DNA of 64,000 nt from Paractinoplanes maris (GCF_023544465.1 NZ_JALPVL010000005.1:186001-250000); one strand, 5' to 3'; counted from the stretch's first letter, positions 18,166 to 26,100 are shown. The notes: a model not told the origin generated them from the sequence alone. Numbers and translations: made by a program.

Positions 18166-18923
18166 GCACCCATGCCATCAGCGACGCGCGTGTCATGCTC
18201 AAGCGCTCGTTGCGCCACGTCACCCGCAGCCTGGACACCATCATCACGGTGACGATCATGCCGATCGCCTTCATGCTGCTGTTCGTCTACGTGTTCGGCG
18301 GTGCCATCCAGACCGGCACCGACAACTACGTCAACTACCTGCTGCCGGGCATCCTGCTCATCGCGATCGGCAGCGGCGTGGCGTACACGTCCTATCGGCT
18401 CTTCAACGACCTGAAGAGCGGCATCTTCGAACGGTTCCACTCGATGCCGATCGCCCGCCCCTCGGTGTTGTGGGGGCACGTGCTGACCTCGGTCGTGTCC
18501 AACGCGATCTCGGTCGCCGTCATCGTCCTGGTCGCCCTGATCATGGGTTTCCGCTCGTCGGCCGGCGTGCTCGCCTGGCTGGCCGTGGCCGGGATGCTCG
18601 TCCTCTTCACGCTGGCCCTGACCTGGATCGCGGTGATCGCCGCGCTGTCGGCCAAGACCCAGGACGGGGCGGCCGCCTTCTCCTACCCGATCATCTTCCT
18701 GCCGTTCGTCAGCTCCGCCTTCGTCCCGACCGACTCGATGCCGGGACCGGTGCGGGCCTTCGCCGAGAACCAGCCGGTGACCTCGATCGTCAACACGATC
18801 CGGGCGTTGTTCGAGCAGCAGCCGGTCAGCAGCGACATCTGGACCGCGCTGGCCTGGTGCGTCGGCGTCCTGCTGGTCGCCTATGTGGTCGCCCTGGCGG
18901 CCTACCGCCGCAAGATCGCCTGA
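18162..18923 (+). CDS. ABC-2 type permease (DrrB-like)
   Basis: A 253-residue ABC-2 membrane protein with six hydrophobic helices and the family's features FHSMPIARPSVLWGHVLTS between helices 2 and 3 and PIIFLPFVSSAFVPTDSMPG before helix 6. It pairs with the upstream ATPase as a homodimeric exporter. The substrate is unknown; the family covers drugs and lipids. A strong bidirectional terminator follows 15 bases after the stop. Confidence 0.92.
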   Translation: MSTHAISDARVMLKRSLRHVTRSLDTIITVTIMPIAFMLLFVYVFGGAIQTGTDNYVNYLLPGILLIAIGSGVAYTSYRLFNDLKSGIFERFHSMPIARPSVLWGHVLTSVVSNAISVAVIVLVALIMGFRSSAGVLAWLAVAGMLVLFTLALTWIAVIAALSAKTQDGAAAFSYPIIFLPFVSSAFVPTDSMPGPVRAFAENQPVTSIVNTIRALFEQQPVSSDIWTALAWCVGVLLVAYVVALAAYRRKIA

Positions 18924-18938
18924 ACATCCGGCACCAAC

Positions 18939-18968
18939 CATGGCGAGGCCGTCAGCGGCCTCGCCATG
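18939..18968. terminator. Bidirectional terminator between convergent genes
   Basis: A perfect 12-bp stem (CATGGCGAGGCC / GGCCTCGCCATG) with a six-base loop lies between the permease stop (18923) and the convergent VOC gene, whose last codons run into it. It can end both transcripts. Confidence 0.8.
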
Positions 18969-19560
18969 TCGCCACGCAAGCCTCGTTGCCCTCGGCGTCG
19001 GCCAGGGTCCACCACTTCGGGGCGTGGGCGTCGGAGACCAGACGACCGCCGGCGGCCAGCGCGGCGGCGACCCGGGCCTCGGCCAGTTCATGCGGGACGG
19101 CCACGTCGAGATGGATACGGTTGCGCTGCGGGCGAGGCGCGTCCAGGTGCTGGATGGCAATACCCGGGCCGCGGCCCCGCGGGTCACCGGCGAAGTCGTC
19201 ACCCACCCGCTGGTAACCCAGCAGCGCCTGCCAGAACGGCAGCACCTCGGCCCCGGCCAGGGCGTCGATGGTGATGAGGATGTGCTGGACGGCGGCGGGA
19301 TCGGGCGGGAGGCCGAGCTTCCGGGCCGCGGCCGAGATCTGCCGGGCCAGGTCGACGTCGCGCGTCGTCATCGTGACGGTCACGCCGGCGTCCCGCAGGT
19401 CGACCCGGGGCGGACGCTCGGCGCCGAGCCCGTTGATCTCGTTGACCAGGGCGACACCGTCGGCGAACGAACGCGTACGGAAATGGGCCGAGACCACGTG
19501 GTAGAGGACGCGCCAATCGTCGACGCCGCCGGCGGCGTGGAACTCGGCCGGCGTGGTCAT
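18952..19560 (-). CDS. VOC-fold protein with an N-terminal pterin-dehydratase-like domain
   Basis: A 202-residue two-domain protein. Residues about 5-90 resemble 4a-hydroxytetrahydrobiopterin dehydratase (PRVDLRDAGVTVTMTTRDVDLARQISAAA), but the catalytic histidines of that enzyme are replaced: the usual His-His-Pro before this strand is Pro-Pro-Arg, and the Thr-His is Thr-Arg. Residues about 90-202 form a glyoxalase-like (VOC) domain. The dehydratase activity is therefore probably lost and the fold kept for binding. The ATG overlaps the stop of the next VOC gene at 19557. Confidence 0.78.
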   Translation of the reverse strand: MTTPAEFHAAGGVDDWRVLYHVVSAHFRTRSFADGVALVNEINGLGAERPPRVDLRDAGVTVTMTTRDVDLARQISAAARKLGLPPDPAAVQHILITIDALAGAEVLPFWQALLGYQRVGDDFAGDPRGRGPGIAIQHLDAPRPQRNRIHLDVAVPHELAEARVAAALAAGGRLVSDAHAPKWWTLADAEGNEACVATWRGR

Positions 19561-20279
19561 GCGCGGCGGGGCGTCAGGAGGCAGAACTCGGCGCCGTCGG
19601 GGTCGGCCAGCACCAGGGTGCCGTCGTCGCCGTCGCCTTCCGCATCGTCCACGAGGGTCGCGCCCAGCGCGACCAGGCGGTCGGCCTCGGCCTGCTGGTC
19701 GCCGTCGGCGGGTGGGGCGAGGTCGTAGTGCACCCGGTCGCGGCCGGTCCGGACCGCGAAGGGCGGGCCACCCCAGGAGATCTTGGAACCACCCCGCGGC
19801 GACTGGATGGCGGTCTCCTCGTCCTGGTCCCAGACCAGCGGCCAGCCCAGCGCCTCGCTCCAGAAGTAGCCCACCCGCTGGGAGCCGTCGCACGACAGCG
19901 CCCCGATGAAGCCGGTGCCGGCCAGGAAGTTGTTACCGGCCTCGATGACGCAGAACTCGTTGCCCTCGGGGTCGGCCAGCACGACATGCCGATCGTCGGG
20001 CGTCTGGCCGACATCGATGTGCTTCGCCCCGAGCGACAGGGCCTTGGCCACGGTCTCCTGCTGCTGCTCGGGACTCCGGCTGGTCAGATCGAAGTGCATC
20101 CGGTTGGGCCCGGTTTTGGGCTCTGGCAGGGGCCGGAACCGGATCCGGAAACCGGGATCGTCCGGCGGCACGAGCGTGGTGTCGTCGGCCATCTCGCGGC
20201 CCAGCACCTCGGACCAGAACCGGGCCAGCTCGGCCGGCCGGCTCGCGCCGAAACTGACGGCGAACAGCTGAACAGTCAT
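19557..20279 (-). CDS. Tandem VOC (glyoxalase/bleomycin-resistance fold) protein
   Basis: A 240-residue protein with two VOC domains: residues about 5-115 (FAVSFGASRPAELARFWSEV, ending VVLADPEGNEFCVIE) and about 120-238 (VGYFWSEALGWPLV, ending LVLADPDGAEFCLL). Both end in the motif A-D-P-[ED]-G-x-E-F-C typical of metal- or ligand-binding VOC proteins. It is co-transcribed with the downstream VOC gene. The substrate is not predictable; detoxification and antibiotic sequestration are the common roles. Confidence 0.85.
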   Translation of the reverse strand: MTVQLFAVSFGASRPAELARFWSEVLGREMADDTTLVPPDDPGFRIRFRPLPEPKTGPNRMHFDLTSRSPEQQQETVAKALSLGAKHIDVGQTPDDRHVVLADPEGNEFCVIEAGNNFLAGTGFIGALSCDGSQRVGYFWSEALGWPLVWDQDEETAIQSPRGGSKISWGGPPFAVRTGRDRVHYDLAPPADGDQQAEADRLVALGATLVDDAEGDGDDGTLVLADPDGAEFCLLTPRRA

Positions 20280-20380
20280 CCCGCGGCGCTCCCTGCGGCA
20301 GTCCGAAGTGTCCCCGGAGCCTAGGCGCCGGGCGCACGGCCCGCACGCGAATACTGCCCGGGCCCTCTAACCTGAGCGGC

Positions 20381-20734
20381 ATGACCGTTGACCTCTTCGC
20401 GGGCGTGCCGGTCCGCGACTACGCCGTCGCCGTGGCCTGGTACAAGCAGTTCCTCGGGGCCGAGCCGTCCTTCCTGCCGAACGACACCGAGGCGGTGTGG
20501 GAGCTGGCCGAGCACCGGTACCTCTTCATCGAGGTGCGCCCGGACCACGCCGGCCACGCGATGCACACCGTCTTCGTCAGCGACTTCGACACCCGCCTGG
20601 CCGGCATCGCCGAGCGGGGATTGGAGCCGGCCGTCCGCGAGACCTACGACAACGGCGTCCGCAAGGCCACCTTCCACGACCCCGACGGCAACGAGATCGG
20701 CCTCGGCGGCGCCCCGGTGGCTGCCCCCGAATGA
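20381..20734 (+). CDS. Single-domain VOC protein
   Basis: A 117-residue glyoxalase-fold protein divergent from the tandem VOC gene. It starts LFAGVPVRDYAVAVAWYKQFLG and ends with KATFHDPDGNEIGLG, the family's terminal strand. Length is that of a one-domain protein acting as a dimer. It has no co-transcribed partner. Confidence 0.85.
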   Translation: MTVDLFAGVPVRDYAVAVAWYKQFLGAEPSFLPNDTEAVWELAEHRYLFIEVRPDHAGHAMHTVFVSDFDTRLAGIAERGLEPAVRETYDNGVRKATFHDPDGNEIGLGGAPVAAPE

Positions 20735-20764
20735 TCGCGCCGCCGCCCTGATCGTCCGCGCCGG

Positions 20765-21247
20765 TCAGTGCTTGGCGTGACCGTTGAGCGGGGTCTCGAT
20801 GTAGGCGCGGTCGTGGTAAACGAGGTGGCCGGTGGCGTCGCCCAGCAGGACCTCGTGGACCTGGGCGATGACCACCGTCGAGGTGCCGACCGGGACGCGG
20901 TCGAGGGGGGTGGCCCGCAGCGAGGCGGTGGCGGTGGTCAGCACCGGCTCGCCGGTGGGCAGGACGTCCCAGGCCTGGCCGGGGGTGAAGCGGGGGCCGC
21001 CGGTGGCCGAGAAGGCCTCGGCCAGGGCCACCGAACCGGCGCCGAGCAGGTTGACCACGAAGCTGGGGGCCTCGAGGATCGCCCGGGCCGAGGGGGACGC
21101 CATCACCGAGAACGACAGCGCGGGCGGGTCGGCCGACACCGAGGCGACGCTGGAGGCGGTGAGGCCCACCGGGCCGGCGGCGGTGATGATGGCTACGCCG
21201 GTGGGGTAGCGGCGGAACGCGGTCTTGAACTCGTCGGGCAGCGGCAC
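20765..21247 (-). CDS. Flavin reductase domain protein (FMN-binding split barrel)
   Basis: A 160-residue flavin-reductase-like protein: FRRYPTGVAIITAAGPVGLT, then SVSADPPALSFSVMASPSAR and SFVVNLLGAGSVALAEAFS, the standard FMN-binding pattern. It would supply reduced flavin to a monooxygenase, though none is adjacent. Start GTG 21247 is the only one near the domain; GGAGA touches the start codon without normal spacing. A perfect TGACTT-C-AAGTCA palindrome lies 24-36 bases upstream. Confidence 0.88.
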   Translation of the reverse strand: MPLPDEFKTAFRRYPTGVAIITAAGPVGLTASSVASVSADPPALSFSVMASPSARAILEAPSFVVNLLGAGSVALAEAFSATGGPRFTPGQAWDVLPTGEPVLTTATASLRATPLDRVPVGTSTVVIAQVHEVLLGDATGHLVYHDRAYIETPLNGHAKH

Positions 21248-21270
21248 TCTCCGACGGTAGAACGTGAAGC

Positions 21271-21283
21271 TGACTTCAAGTCA
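21271..21283. promoter_or_regulatory. Operator-like palindrome before the flavin reductase gene
   Basis: TGACTT and AAGTCA flank a single C, a perfect 6-1-6 inverted repeat. On the minus strand it overlaps a TTGACT that could be a -35. It also covers the last codons of the upstream AEC-transporter gene. A dimeric regulator could bind here; none is encoded nearby. Confidence 0.45.
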
Positions 21284-22190
21284 AGCTGTGCAGCAGGGTG
21301 ATCGTCAGCAGGGCAGGCGCGCACGCGAGCGTGGACAGGAAGATGGCGTCGCGGGCCAGGATCAGGGCGGTGCCGAAGCTCTGGGCGTACAGGAAGATGT
21401 TCTGGGCGGTCGGCAGGGCGGCGAGCACCGTCACCGCGTACGTCTGGGCCGGCGTCAGCCCGAAGGCCAGGGCCAGCCCGAAGGCGAGCGCGGGCATGAC
21501 CGCGGTCTTGGCGACGACGGCGGCGATCGTGGGCAGGCGGTCGGGGCCGGCCTCGAGCACGCGGCGGCCGGAGAGCGACATGCCGAAGACCAGGAGCACC
21601 ACCGGTACGGCGGCCTGGCCGATCGCGTCGACCGGTTCGGCCAGCACGCTGGGCAACTCGAGTCCGGTCACGGCGAAGAGCACCCCGAGGGCGACGGCCA
21701 CGGTGAGTGGCACCCGCAGGGGCGCGGTGAGTGTCGTACGCCAGGAGGTGTGACCGGTCGTGACGAACTGCAGCAGTGTCAACGCGACCGGCGTGATGAT
21801 CAGCAGCTGCAGCATGACGATCGGCACGACCAGCGCGGTGTCCCGCAGGACGTACGCGGCCACCGGCACCCCGATGTACGTCGCGTTGGTGTAGCCGGCC
21901 GCAAGCGCCCCGACGATGCGGGTGCCCGGGTCGCGCCCGCGGGTCGTCAGCGCGTGCAGCCCGAAGCACAGCACGGCCGCCGCGGCCGAGACCAGCAGCG
22001 GTGTCGTGAACAGCGCACCCGGGTCGGAGGCGGCGGCCCCGCTGAAGATCAGGCACGGCGTCAGGATCAGATAGGCGAGCCGCCCACCCACCGCCTGCGT
22101 CTCGGCCGGCAGCCGGCCCCACCGCCCGGCCACCCAGCCGACCAGCACGATCACCCCGATGACCGCGAATCCGGACAGCGCCGAGATCAT
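21276..22190 (-). CDS. AEC-family (auxin-efflux-carrier-like) transporter
   Basis: A 304-residue membrane protein with ten hydrophobic helices arranged in two halves, as in bacterial AEC/MdcF-type permeases. Characteristic pieces are LAYLILTPCLIFSGAAAS near helix 2-3, LAAGYTNATYIGVPVAAYVL and LPTAQNIFLYAQSFG near the C-terminus. These transporters move small carboxylates or efflux metabolites; the substrate is open. It ends 28 bases before the flavin reductase start. Confidence 0.88.
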   Translation of the reverse strand: MISALSGFAVIGVIVLVGWVAGRWGRLPAETQAVGGRLAYLILTPCLIFSGAAASDPGALFTTPLLVSAAAAVLCFGLHALTTRGRDPGTRIVGALAAGYTNATYIGVPVAAYVLRDTALVVPIVMLQLLIITPVALTLLQFVTTGHTSWRTTLTAPLRVPLTVAVALGVLFAVTGLELPSVLAEPVDAIGQAAVPVVLLVFGMSLSGRRVLEAGPDRLPTIAAVVAKTAVMPALAFGLALAFGLTPAQTYAVTVLAALPTAQNIFLYAQSFGTALILARDAIFLSTLACAPALLTITLLHSLT

Positions 22191-22199
22191 CCGACGGGG

Positions 22200-22679
22200 T
22201 CAGCCCCGCGCGACGGCGAGCTCCCGCTCGATGGCCCCCGTCACCTGCGGATCGCCGGGTGTCACCTGCGGCGAGAAGCGGCCCACGAGCCCGCCCGTAC
22301 GGGAGATCAGGAACTTCTCGAAATTCCACTGCACGGCCTGGTCACCGGCGAGGGCGTCGTAGAGCGGGTGCCGCTCCGGCCCGAGGACGGTGATCTTGGA
22401 GAACATCGGGAACTCGACCCCGAACGTGCTGCGGCAGAACTCGGCGATCTCCTCGTCGCTGCCCGGCTCCTGCCCGGCGAAGTCGTTGGCGGGGAAGCCG
22501 AGCACCGCGAAGCCCTGCTCCCGGTACTGCTCGTGCAGCTTCTCGAGACCGTCGTACTGCGGGGTGAGGCCGCACTTGGAGGCGACGTTCACCACGAGGA
22601 GCACCTGCCCCGCGTAGTCGCCGAGCGTGCTCGTCCCGCCCGAGATGGTCGTCAGCGGGATGTCCTGGATCGCCGTCAT
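22200..22679 (-). CDS. Glutathione-peroxidase-family thiol peroxidase
   Basis: A 159-residue protein. The peroxidatic site is VVNVASKCGLTPQYDGLE (Cys about residue 36), the second family block is LGFPANDFAGQEPGSDEEIA, and the tetrad Trp/Asn appear in VQWNFEKFLISRTG. Actinomycetes use mycothiol and thioredoxin, so it is expected to be a thioredoxin- or mycothiol-dependent hydroperoxidase rather than a true glutathione enzyme. It lies nine bases upstream of the AEC gene, on the same strand. Confidence 0.93.
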   Translation of the reverse strand: MTAIQDIPLTTISGGTSTLGDYAGQVLLVVNVASKCGLTPQYDGLEKLHEQYREQGFAVLGFPANDFAGQEPGSDEEIAEFCRSTFGVEFPMFSKITVLGPERHPLYDALAGDQAVQWNFEKFLISRTGGLVGRFSPQVTPGDPQVTGAIERELAVARG

Positions 22680-22700
22680 CGCTGTGCCGCTCCTTGATCA

Positions 22701-22865
22701 AAGGCGTGTTTTGGAAGTGGGGTCGAGCTGCGGTGAGGTCCAGGCGTCGTCTGGGTGTGCGCCGGAAAGGCCCGAATACCGGTGTTGTCTTCGGGCCTTT
22801 CCGGCGTGCGGCCAGGCGGCGGCTGGGCCACGCCGCAGCCCGGCTCCACTTCCAAAACACGCCTT
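22701..22865. repeat. 165-bp near-complete palindrome (MITE-like or structured element)
   Basis: The outer 20 bp (22701-22720, aaggcgtgttttggaagtgg) are the exact reverse complement of 22846-22865. The inner 17 bp around the centre (22760-22776 and 22790-22806) also match perfectly, with a 13-base loop. The 40-odd bases between the two blocks pair imperfectly but clearly. The whole element can fold into one hairpin of about 75 bp. It sits between two divergent genes, where a terminator would make no sense. Small non-autonomous mobile elements and dispersed palindromic repeats have this form. No transposase is present. Confidence 0.8.
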
Positions 22866-22912
22866 GGACCGTTGTCACGGTACATCCGCGCAGGCCGGGG
22901 TATGGGGCGAGG

Positions 22913-24085
22913 GTGACCGACCTGGACGTGCCCCTGGCCCTCGACGACCCGGCCGCGCCGCACAGCGCCAGCGGCGAGACGGTGCCGACGCACGATCTGA
23001 GTGAGGTCGCCCCACCGGCCCGGCCCGGGCGGCGGTGGTTCCCCAAACGGGTGGTGGCCACCCCACCGGCCTACGACCATCCGCACGGCCTGCGCATCAT
23101 GAAGCGGATCGAGGCGCTCGGCATCGAGGTCGAGCGGCTCACCTCGGCCCGGCTGACCGGCGTCCGGGGTGAGAACGACCGGCAGACGTACGCCCGGGCC
23201 AAGTCGACGCTGGCCATCGTGGTCAGCCCGCCCTCGCGCCGGAAACTGCAACCGATTGCACCCAGTGCGGACTGGCGCTTCGACCTGGCCGAGGGCTGCC
23301 CCGCCCACTGCCAGTACTGCTACCTGGCCGGATCCCTCTCCGGCCCGCCGGTCACCCGGGTCTACGCCGACCTCGACGACATCTTGGACAACCTTTCCGG
23401 GTACGTCGGCCAGGGCACCATCACGTCCCGGCGCGCCGCCCGGCGGGACGAGGGGACGACGTTCGAGGCGTCCTGCTACACCGATCCGCTCGCGCTGGAC
23501 CACCTGACCGGCAGCTGGCAGCGGGCGGTCGAGCACTTCGGCGCCTGGGAGGCCCCGGTCCAGCTGCGGTGGACCACCAAGTTCGGCGACGTCGACTCCT
23601 TTGCCGGCCTGACCCATCAGGGGCGGACGCGGGTGCGGTTCAGCGTCAACTGCCTGCCGGTGACCACCCGGATGGAGGGTGGGACGAGCCCGCTGGCCGA
23701 CCGGCCGGCGGCGCTGCGCAAGCTGGCACTGGCCGGCTACCCGGTGGGGCTGACGATTGCGCCGATCATGACGGTCGACGACTGGCGGGACCGGTACGGC
23801 GAGTTGCTCGACGCCGTCGCGGCGGCCGTCGACGGCGTACCGGATCTGGACCTGACGGCCGAGCTGATCACGCACCGGTTCACCCCGGGCAGCAAGGAAG
23901 TGCTGCTTGGCTGGTATCCGCGCACCCGGCTGGAGATGGACGAGGAGTCCCGCTCCCGCAAGCACGGCAAGTTCGGCGCGGTGAAGTACGTCTACCCGGC
24001 CGACGTGATGGCTGAGCTGCGCGGCTGGTTCGAGCAGGAGATCGCCGCGCAGCTGCCACAGTGCCGCATCCTCTATTGGACCTGA
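22913..24085 (+). CDS. Spore-photoproduct-lyase-family radical SAM protein
   Basis: A 390-residue radical SAM protein. The cluster-binding motif is CPAHCQYCYL (about residues 130-139), the C-x3-C-x2-C pattern of SplB and relatives. The segments ASCYTDPLALDHLTGSW, RFSVNCLPVTTRMEGGT and AELITHRFTPGSKEVLLGWYP also fit this family. SplB repairs the thymine dimer formed in UV-exposed spores; an actinomycete version may serve spores or have another DNA- or RNA-related role. GTG 22913 is chosen because the domain begins shortly after; the frame is open further up through the palindromic element, which I do not believe is coding. Confidence 0.85.
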   Translation: MTDLDVPLALDDPAAPHSASGETVPTHDLSEVAPPARPGRRWFPKRVVATPPAYDHPHGLRIMKRIEALGIEVERLTSARLTGVRGENDRQTYARAKSTLAIVVSPPSRRKLQPIAPSADWRFDLAEGCPAHCQYCYLAGSLSGPPVTRVYADLDDILDNLSGYVGQGTITSRRAARRDEGTTFEASCYTDPLALDHLTGSWQRAVEHFGAWEAPVQLRWTTKFGDVDSFAGLTHQGRTRVRFSVNCLPVTTRMEGGTSPLADRPAALRKLALAGYPVGLTIAPIMTVDDWRDRYGELLDAVAAAVDGVPDLDLTAELITHRFTPGSKEVLLGWYPRTRLEMDEESRSRKHGKFGAVKYVYPADVMAELRGWFEQEIAAQLPQCRILYWT

Positions 24086-24090
24086 GCGAA

Positions 24091-24270
24091 CTACTCGCGG
24101 CGCGGGGTGTCCGGGCCGCTGGGGCCGGGGACGTCCCCGGGCAGGCCGGAGTCGTCCGGGTGGTGCTCCGGGATCCGGCCCGGCTGCGGCTTGTCCCCTC
24201 GCTCGGGCAGGTCGGTCAGGTCGACCGGGCGCTCGAAATCGGGCTGATCGTTCGATGGGCGAGAACTCAT
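24091..24270 (-). CDS. Small acidic, proline-rich hypothetical protein
   Basis: A 59-residue protein (MSSRPSNDQPDFERPVDLTD, then glycine/proline-rich to the end), very hydrophilic and probably disordered. A strong ribosome site (AAGGAGGCGG) precedes ATG 24270, which supports real expression. It is convergent with the radical SAM gene, with five bases between stops. I do not recognise it. Confidence 0.6.
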   Translation of the reverse strand: MSSRPSNDQPDFERPVDLTDLPERGDKPQPGRIPEHHPDDSGLPGDVPGPSGPDTPRRE

Positions 24271-24334
24271 GTCCGCCTCCTTCGTCAACCACCGGAATAC
24301 CCGTCCGGCGCACAGCCATGCCGATGCAAACACT

Positions 24335-24346
24335 GCAAACGCTTGC
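24335..24346. promoter_or_regulatory. LacI-type operator 1 upstream of the pectate lyase
   Basis: GCAAACGCTTGC is a near-palindrome with the central CG of LacI/GalR-family operators. It overlaps a candidate -35 (TTGCTA, 24343-24348), so a repressor here would exclude RNA polymerase. Confidence 0.55.
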
Positions 24347-24372
24347 TATAGGCATTTACGACTTTCTATCCT
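24343..24372 (+). promoter_or_regulatory. Candidate promoter of the pectate lyase
   Basis: TTGCTA (24343-24348) and TATCCT (24367-24372) are spaced by 18 bases. Both elements deviate from consensus, but they lie neatly between the two LacI-type operators, and transcription would start just before the second operator, leaving a leader of about 125 bases. Confidence 0.45.
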
Positions 24373-24378
24373 CGCAGT

Positions 24379-24392
24379 GGTAAGCGCTTTCC
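24379..24392. promoter_or_regulatory. LacI-type operator 2 upstream of the pectate lyase
   Basis: GGTAAGCGCTTTCC contains the perfect AAGCGCTT core seen in many LacI-family sites (xylan, cellulose and pectin regulators). It lies right after the predicted transcription start. The pair suggests repression lifted by a sugar from plant cell walls; no LacI gene is in the window. Confidence 0.6.
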
Positions 24393-24504
24393 TGCATACG
24401 AATCGCCGAGTCGGCGTGGGTGGCTGGTCGGCGGCCCGGACGGCCGCGGACCCGAGGCAACGGTTCGTAGTGGCGGCGCCCTGTATGCGACAAGGAGCGA
24501 ATCC

Positions 24505-26070
24505 ATGAGACGACCAGCCAAACACGCCCTCGCGGCGCTGGTGACCGGAGCCGCCGGCGCGGCGATCGTTGCCGCCCTCCCCCTCCCCCAGGCCAGTGCG
24601 GCCGCGGTCGGCACCGCTACCGGCTATGCCAGCAGCAATGGCGGCACCACCGGAGGCAACGGCGGAGCGACCGTACGGGCCACCACCGGCACCCAGATCC
24701 ACCAGGCGCTGTGCGGCCGGGCCAGCAGCAGCACGCCGATCACGATCGAGGTCTCGGGCACCATCAACCACGGCAACACGACCAAGGTCTCCGGCAGCAG
24801 CTGCAACACCGCGGCCGACAAGATCGAGCTCAAGGAGATCAGCAACGTCACGATCATCGGGGTCGGCGGCGGCGCGGTCTTCGACCAGCTCGGCATCCAC
24901 ATCCGCGACTCCAGCAACATCATCATCCAGAACGTGACAGTGCGGAACGTCAAGAAGTCGGGCTCCCCCACCTCCAACGGCGGTGACGCCATCGGCATGG
25001 AGAGCACGGTGCGCAACGTCTGGGTCGACCACGTGAACCTGGAGGCGTCGGGCGGCGAGTCGGAGGGTTACGACGGCCTGTTCGACATGAAGGACAACAC
25101 CCAGTACGTCACGTTGTCCTACAGCATCCTGCGGAACTCGGGCCGGGGCGGGCTGATCGGTTCCAGCGAGAGCGACACGAGCAACGGCTTCGTCACCTTC
25201 CACCACAACCGATACGAGAACATCGATTCCCGTACGCCGTTGCTGCGCGGCGGCATCGCGCACATCTACAACAACTACTACTTCCAGCTGCACGAGTCGG
25301 GCATCAACTCGCGGGCCGGCGCGCGGGCCAAGGTCGAGAACAACTACTTCGAGGACTCGAAGGACGTGCTCGGCACCTTCTACACCGACGCGGCCGGGTA
25401 CTGGCAGGTCGCGGGCAACGTGCTCGACAACGTGACCTGGTCGAGCCCCGGCACCGACACCAAGCCGGCCGGCCCGAACCTGACCTCGACCACCACCGTG
25501 AGCGTGCCCTACTCCTACCGGCTCGACGGCGGCTCCTGCGTGCCGGACGTCGTGCGCCAGACGGCCGGGGCCAACACCGGCATCCGCACGTCGACGGGCA
25601 GTTGCTCGACGACCGGCCCCGGCCCGACCACCCCGGCTCCGACCACCCCGGCGCCCACCACGCCCGGCCCGACCACGCCCGGCCCGACCACGCCCGGCCC
25701 GACCCAGCCCAGCGGCACCAACCTGAGCCTGTCCGGCGGCGCCGACGGTTCCAGCAAGGCGAGCGGCACGAGCTACGGCAACGTCAAGGACGGCAGCCTG
25801 AGCACGTACTGGTCACCCAGCGGCACCACCGGCTCCATCTCGATCAAGTGGAGCGCGGCCACCACGGTCTCCCGCCTCACCATCCGGGAGGTGTCGGCCG
25901 CGGTCGGCTCCTACCGCGTCCTCAACGGTGACACCGGCGCCGTGCTGAAGACTGGTAGCGGATCGGGCACCATCACGTTCGCCGCGACCTCGCTGAAGAA
26001 GATCACCTTCGAGATCACCGGTGCGAGCTCGGCCCCGCGGATCGCCGAGTTCGAGACGTACGCGTCGTAG
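24505..26070 (+). CDS. Secreted pectate lyase (PL1) with C-terminal carbohydrate-binding-type domain
   Basis: A 521-residue secreted enzyme. The signal peptide ends near ALPLPQASA (about residue 32). The catalytic beta-helix (about 35-350) has the PL1 motifs VWVDHVNL (vWiDH, calcium site), DGLFDMKDNTQYVTLSYS and SRTPLLRGG (R-x-P-x-x-R with the catalytic arginine). A TTPAP/TTPGP linker follows, then a C-terminal F5/8-type domain (about 400-521: LSLSGGADGSSKASGTSYGN to APRIAEFETYAS). It cleaves polygalacturonate by beta-elimination outside the cell. The start has AAGGAG at proper spacing. Confidence 0.95.
   Translation: MRRPAKHALAALVTGAAGAAIVAALPLPQASAAAVGTATGYASSNGGTTGGNGGATVRATTGTQIHQALCGRASSSTPITIEVSGTINHGNTTKVSGSSCNTAADKIELKEISNVTIIGVGGGAVFDQLGIHIRDSSNIIIQNVTVRNVKKSGSPTSNGGDAIGMESTVRNVWVDHVNLEASGGESEGYDGLFDMKDNTQYVTLSYSILRNSGRGGLIGSSESDTSNGFVTFHHNRYENIDSRTPLLRGGIAHIYNNYYFQLHESGINSRAGARAKVENNYFEDSKDVLGTFYTDAAGYWQVAGNVLDNVTWSSPGTDTKPAGPNLTSTTTVSVPYSYRLDGGSCVPDVVRQTAGANTGIRTSTGSCSTTGPGPTTPAPTTPAPTTPGPTTPGPTTPGPTQPSGTNLSLSGGADGSSKASGTSYGNVKDGSLSTYWSPSGTTGSISIKWSAATTVSRLTIREVSAAVGSYRVLNGDTGAVLKTGSGSGTITFAATSLKKITFEITGASSAPRIAEFETYAS
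25621..25710 (+). repeat. 15-bp coding repeats in the pectate lyase linker
   Basis: Repeated cc-ggc-ccg-acc-acg type units encode T-T-P-[AG]-P five-residue repeats. Such Pro/Thr linkers are normal in secreted glycan-active enzymes; the near-identity of neighbouring units indicates recent copy-number change. Confidence 0.75.
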
Positions 26071-26100
26071 ATCTCCTTCCCACAGCGGCCGTCGCTGCCT

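Noticed and set aside
22694..22912. Upstream in-frame extension of the radical SAM gene through the palindrome
   Set aside because: The frame is open, but the segment is the 165-bp palindromic element; the family domain begins after GTG 22913, and the extension has no protein-like character.
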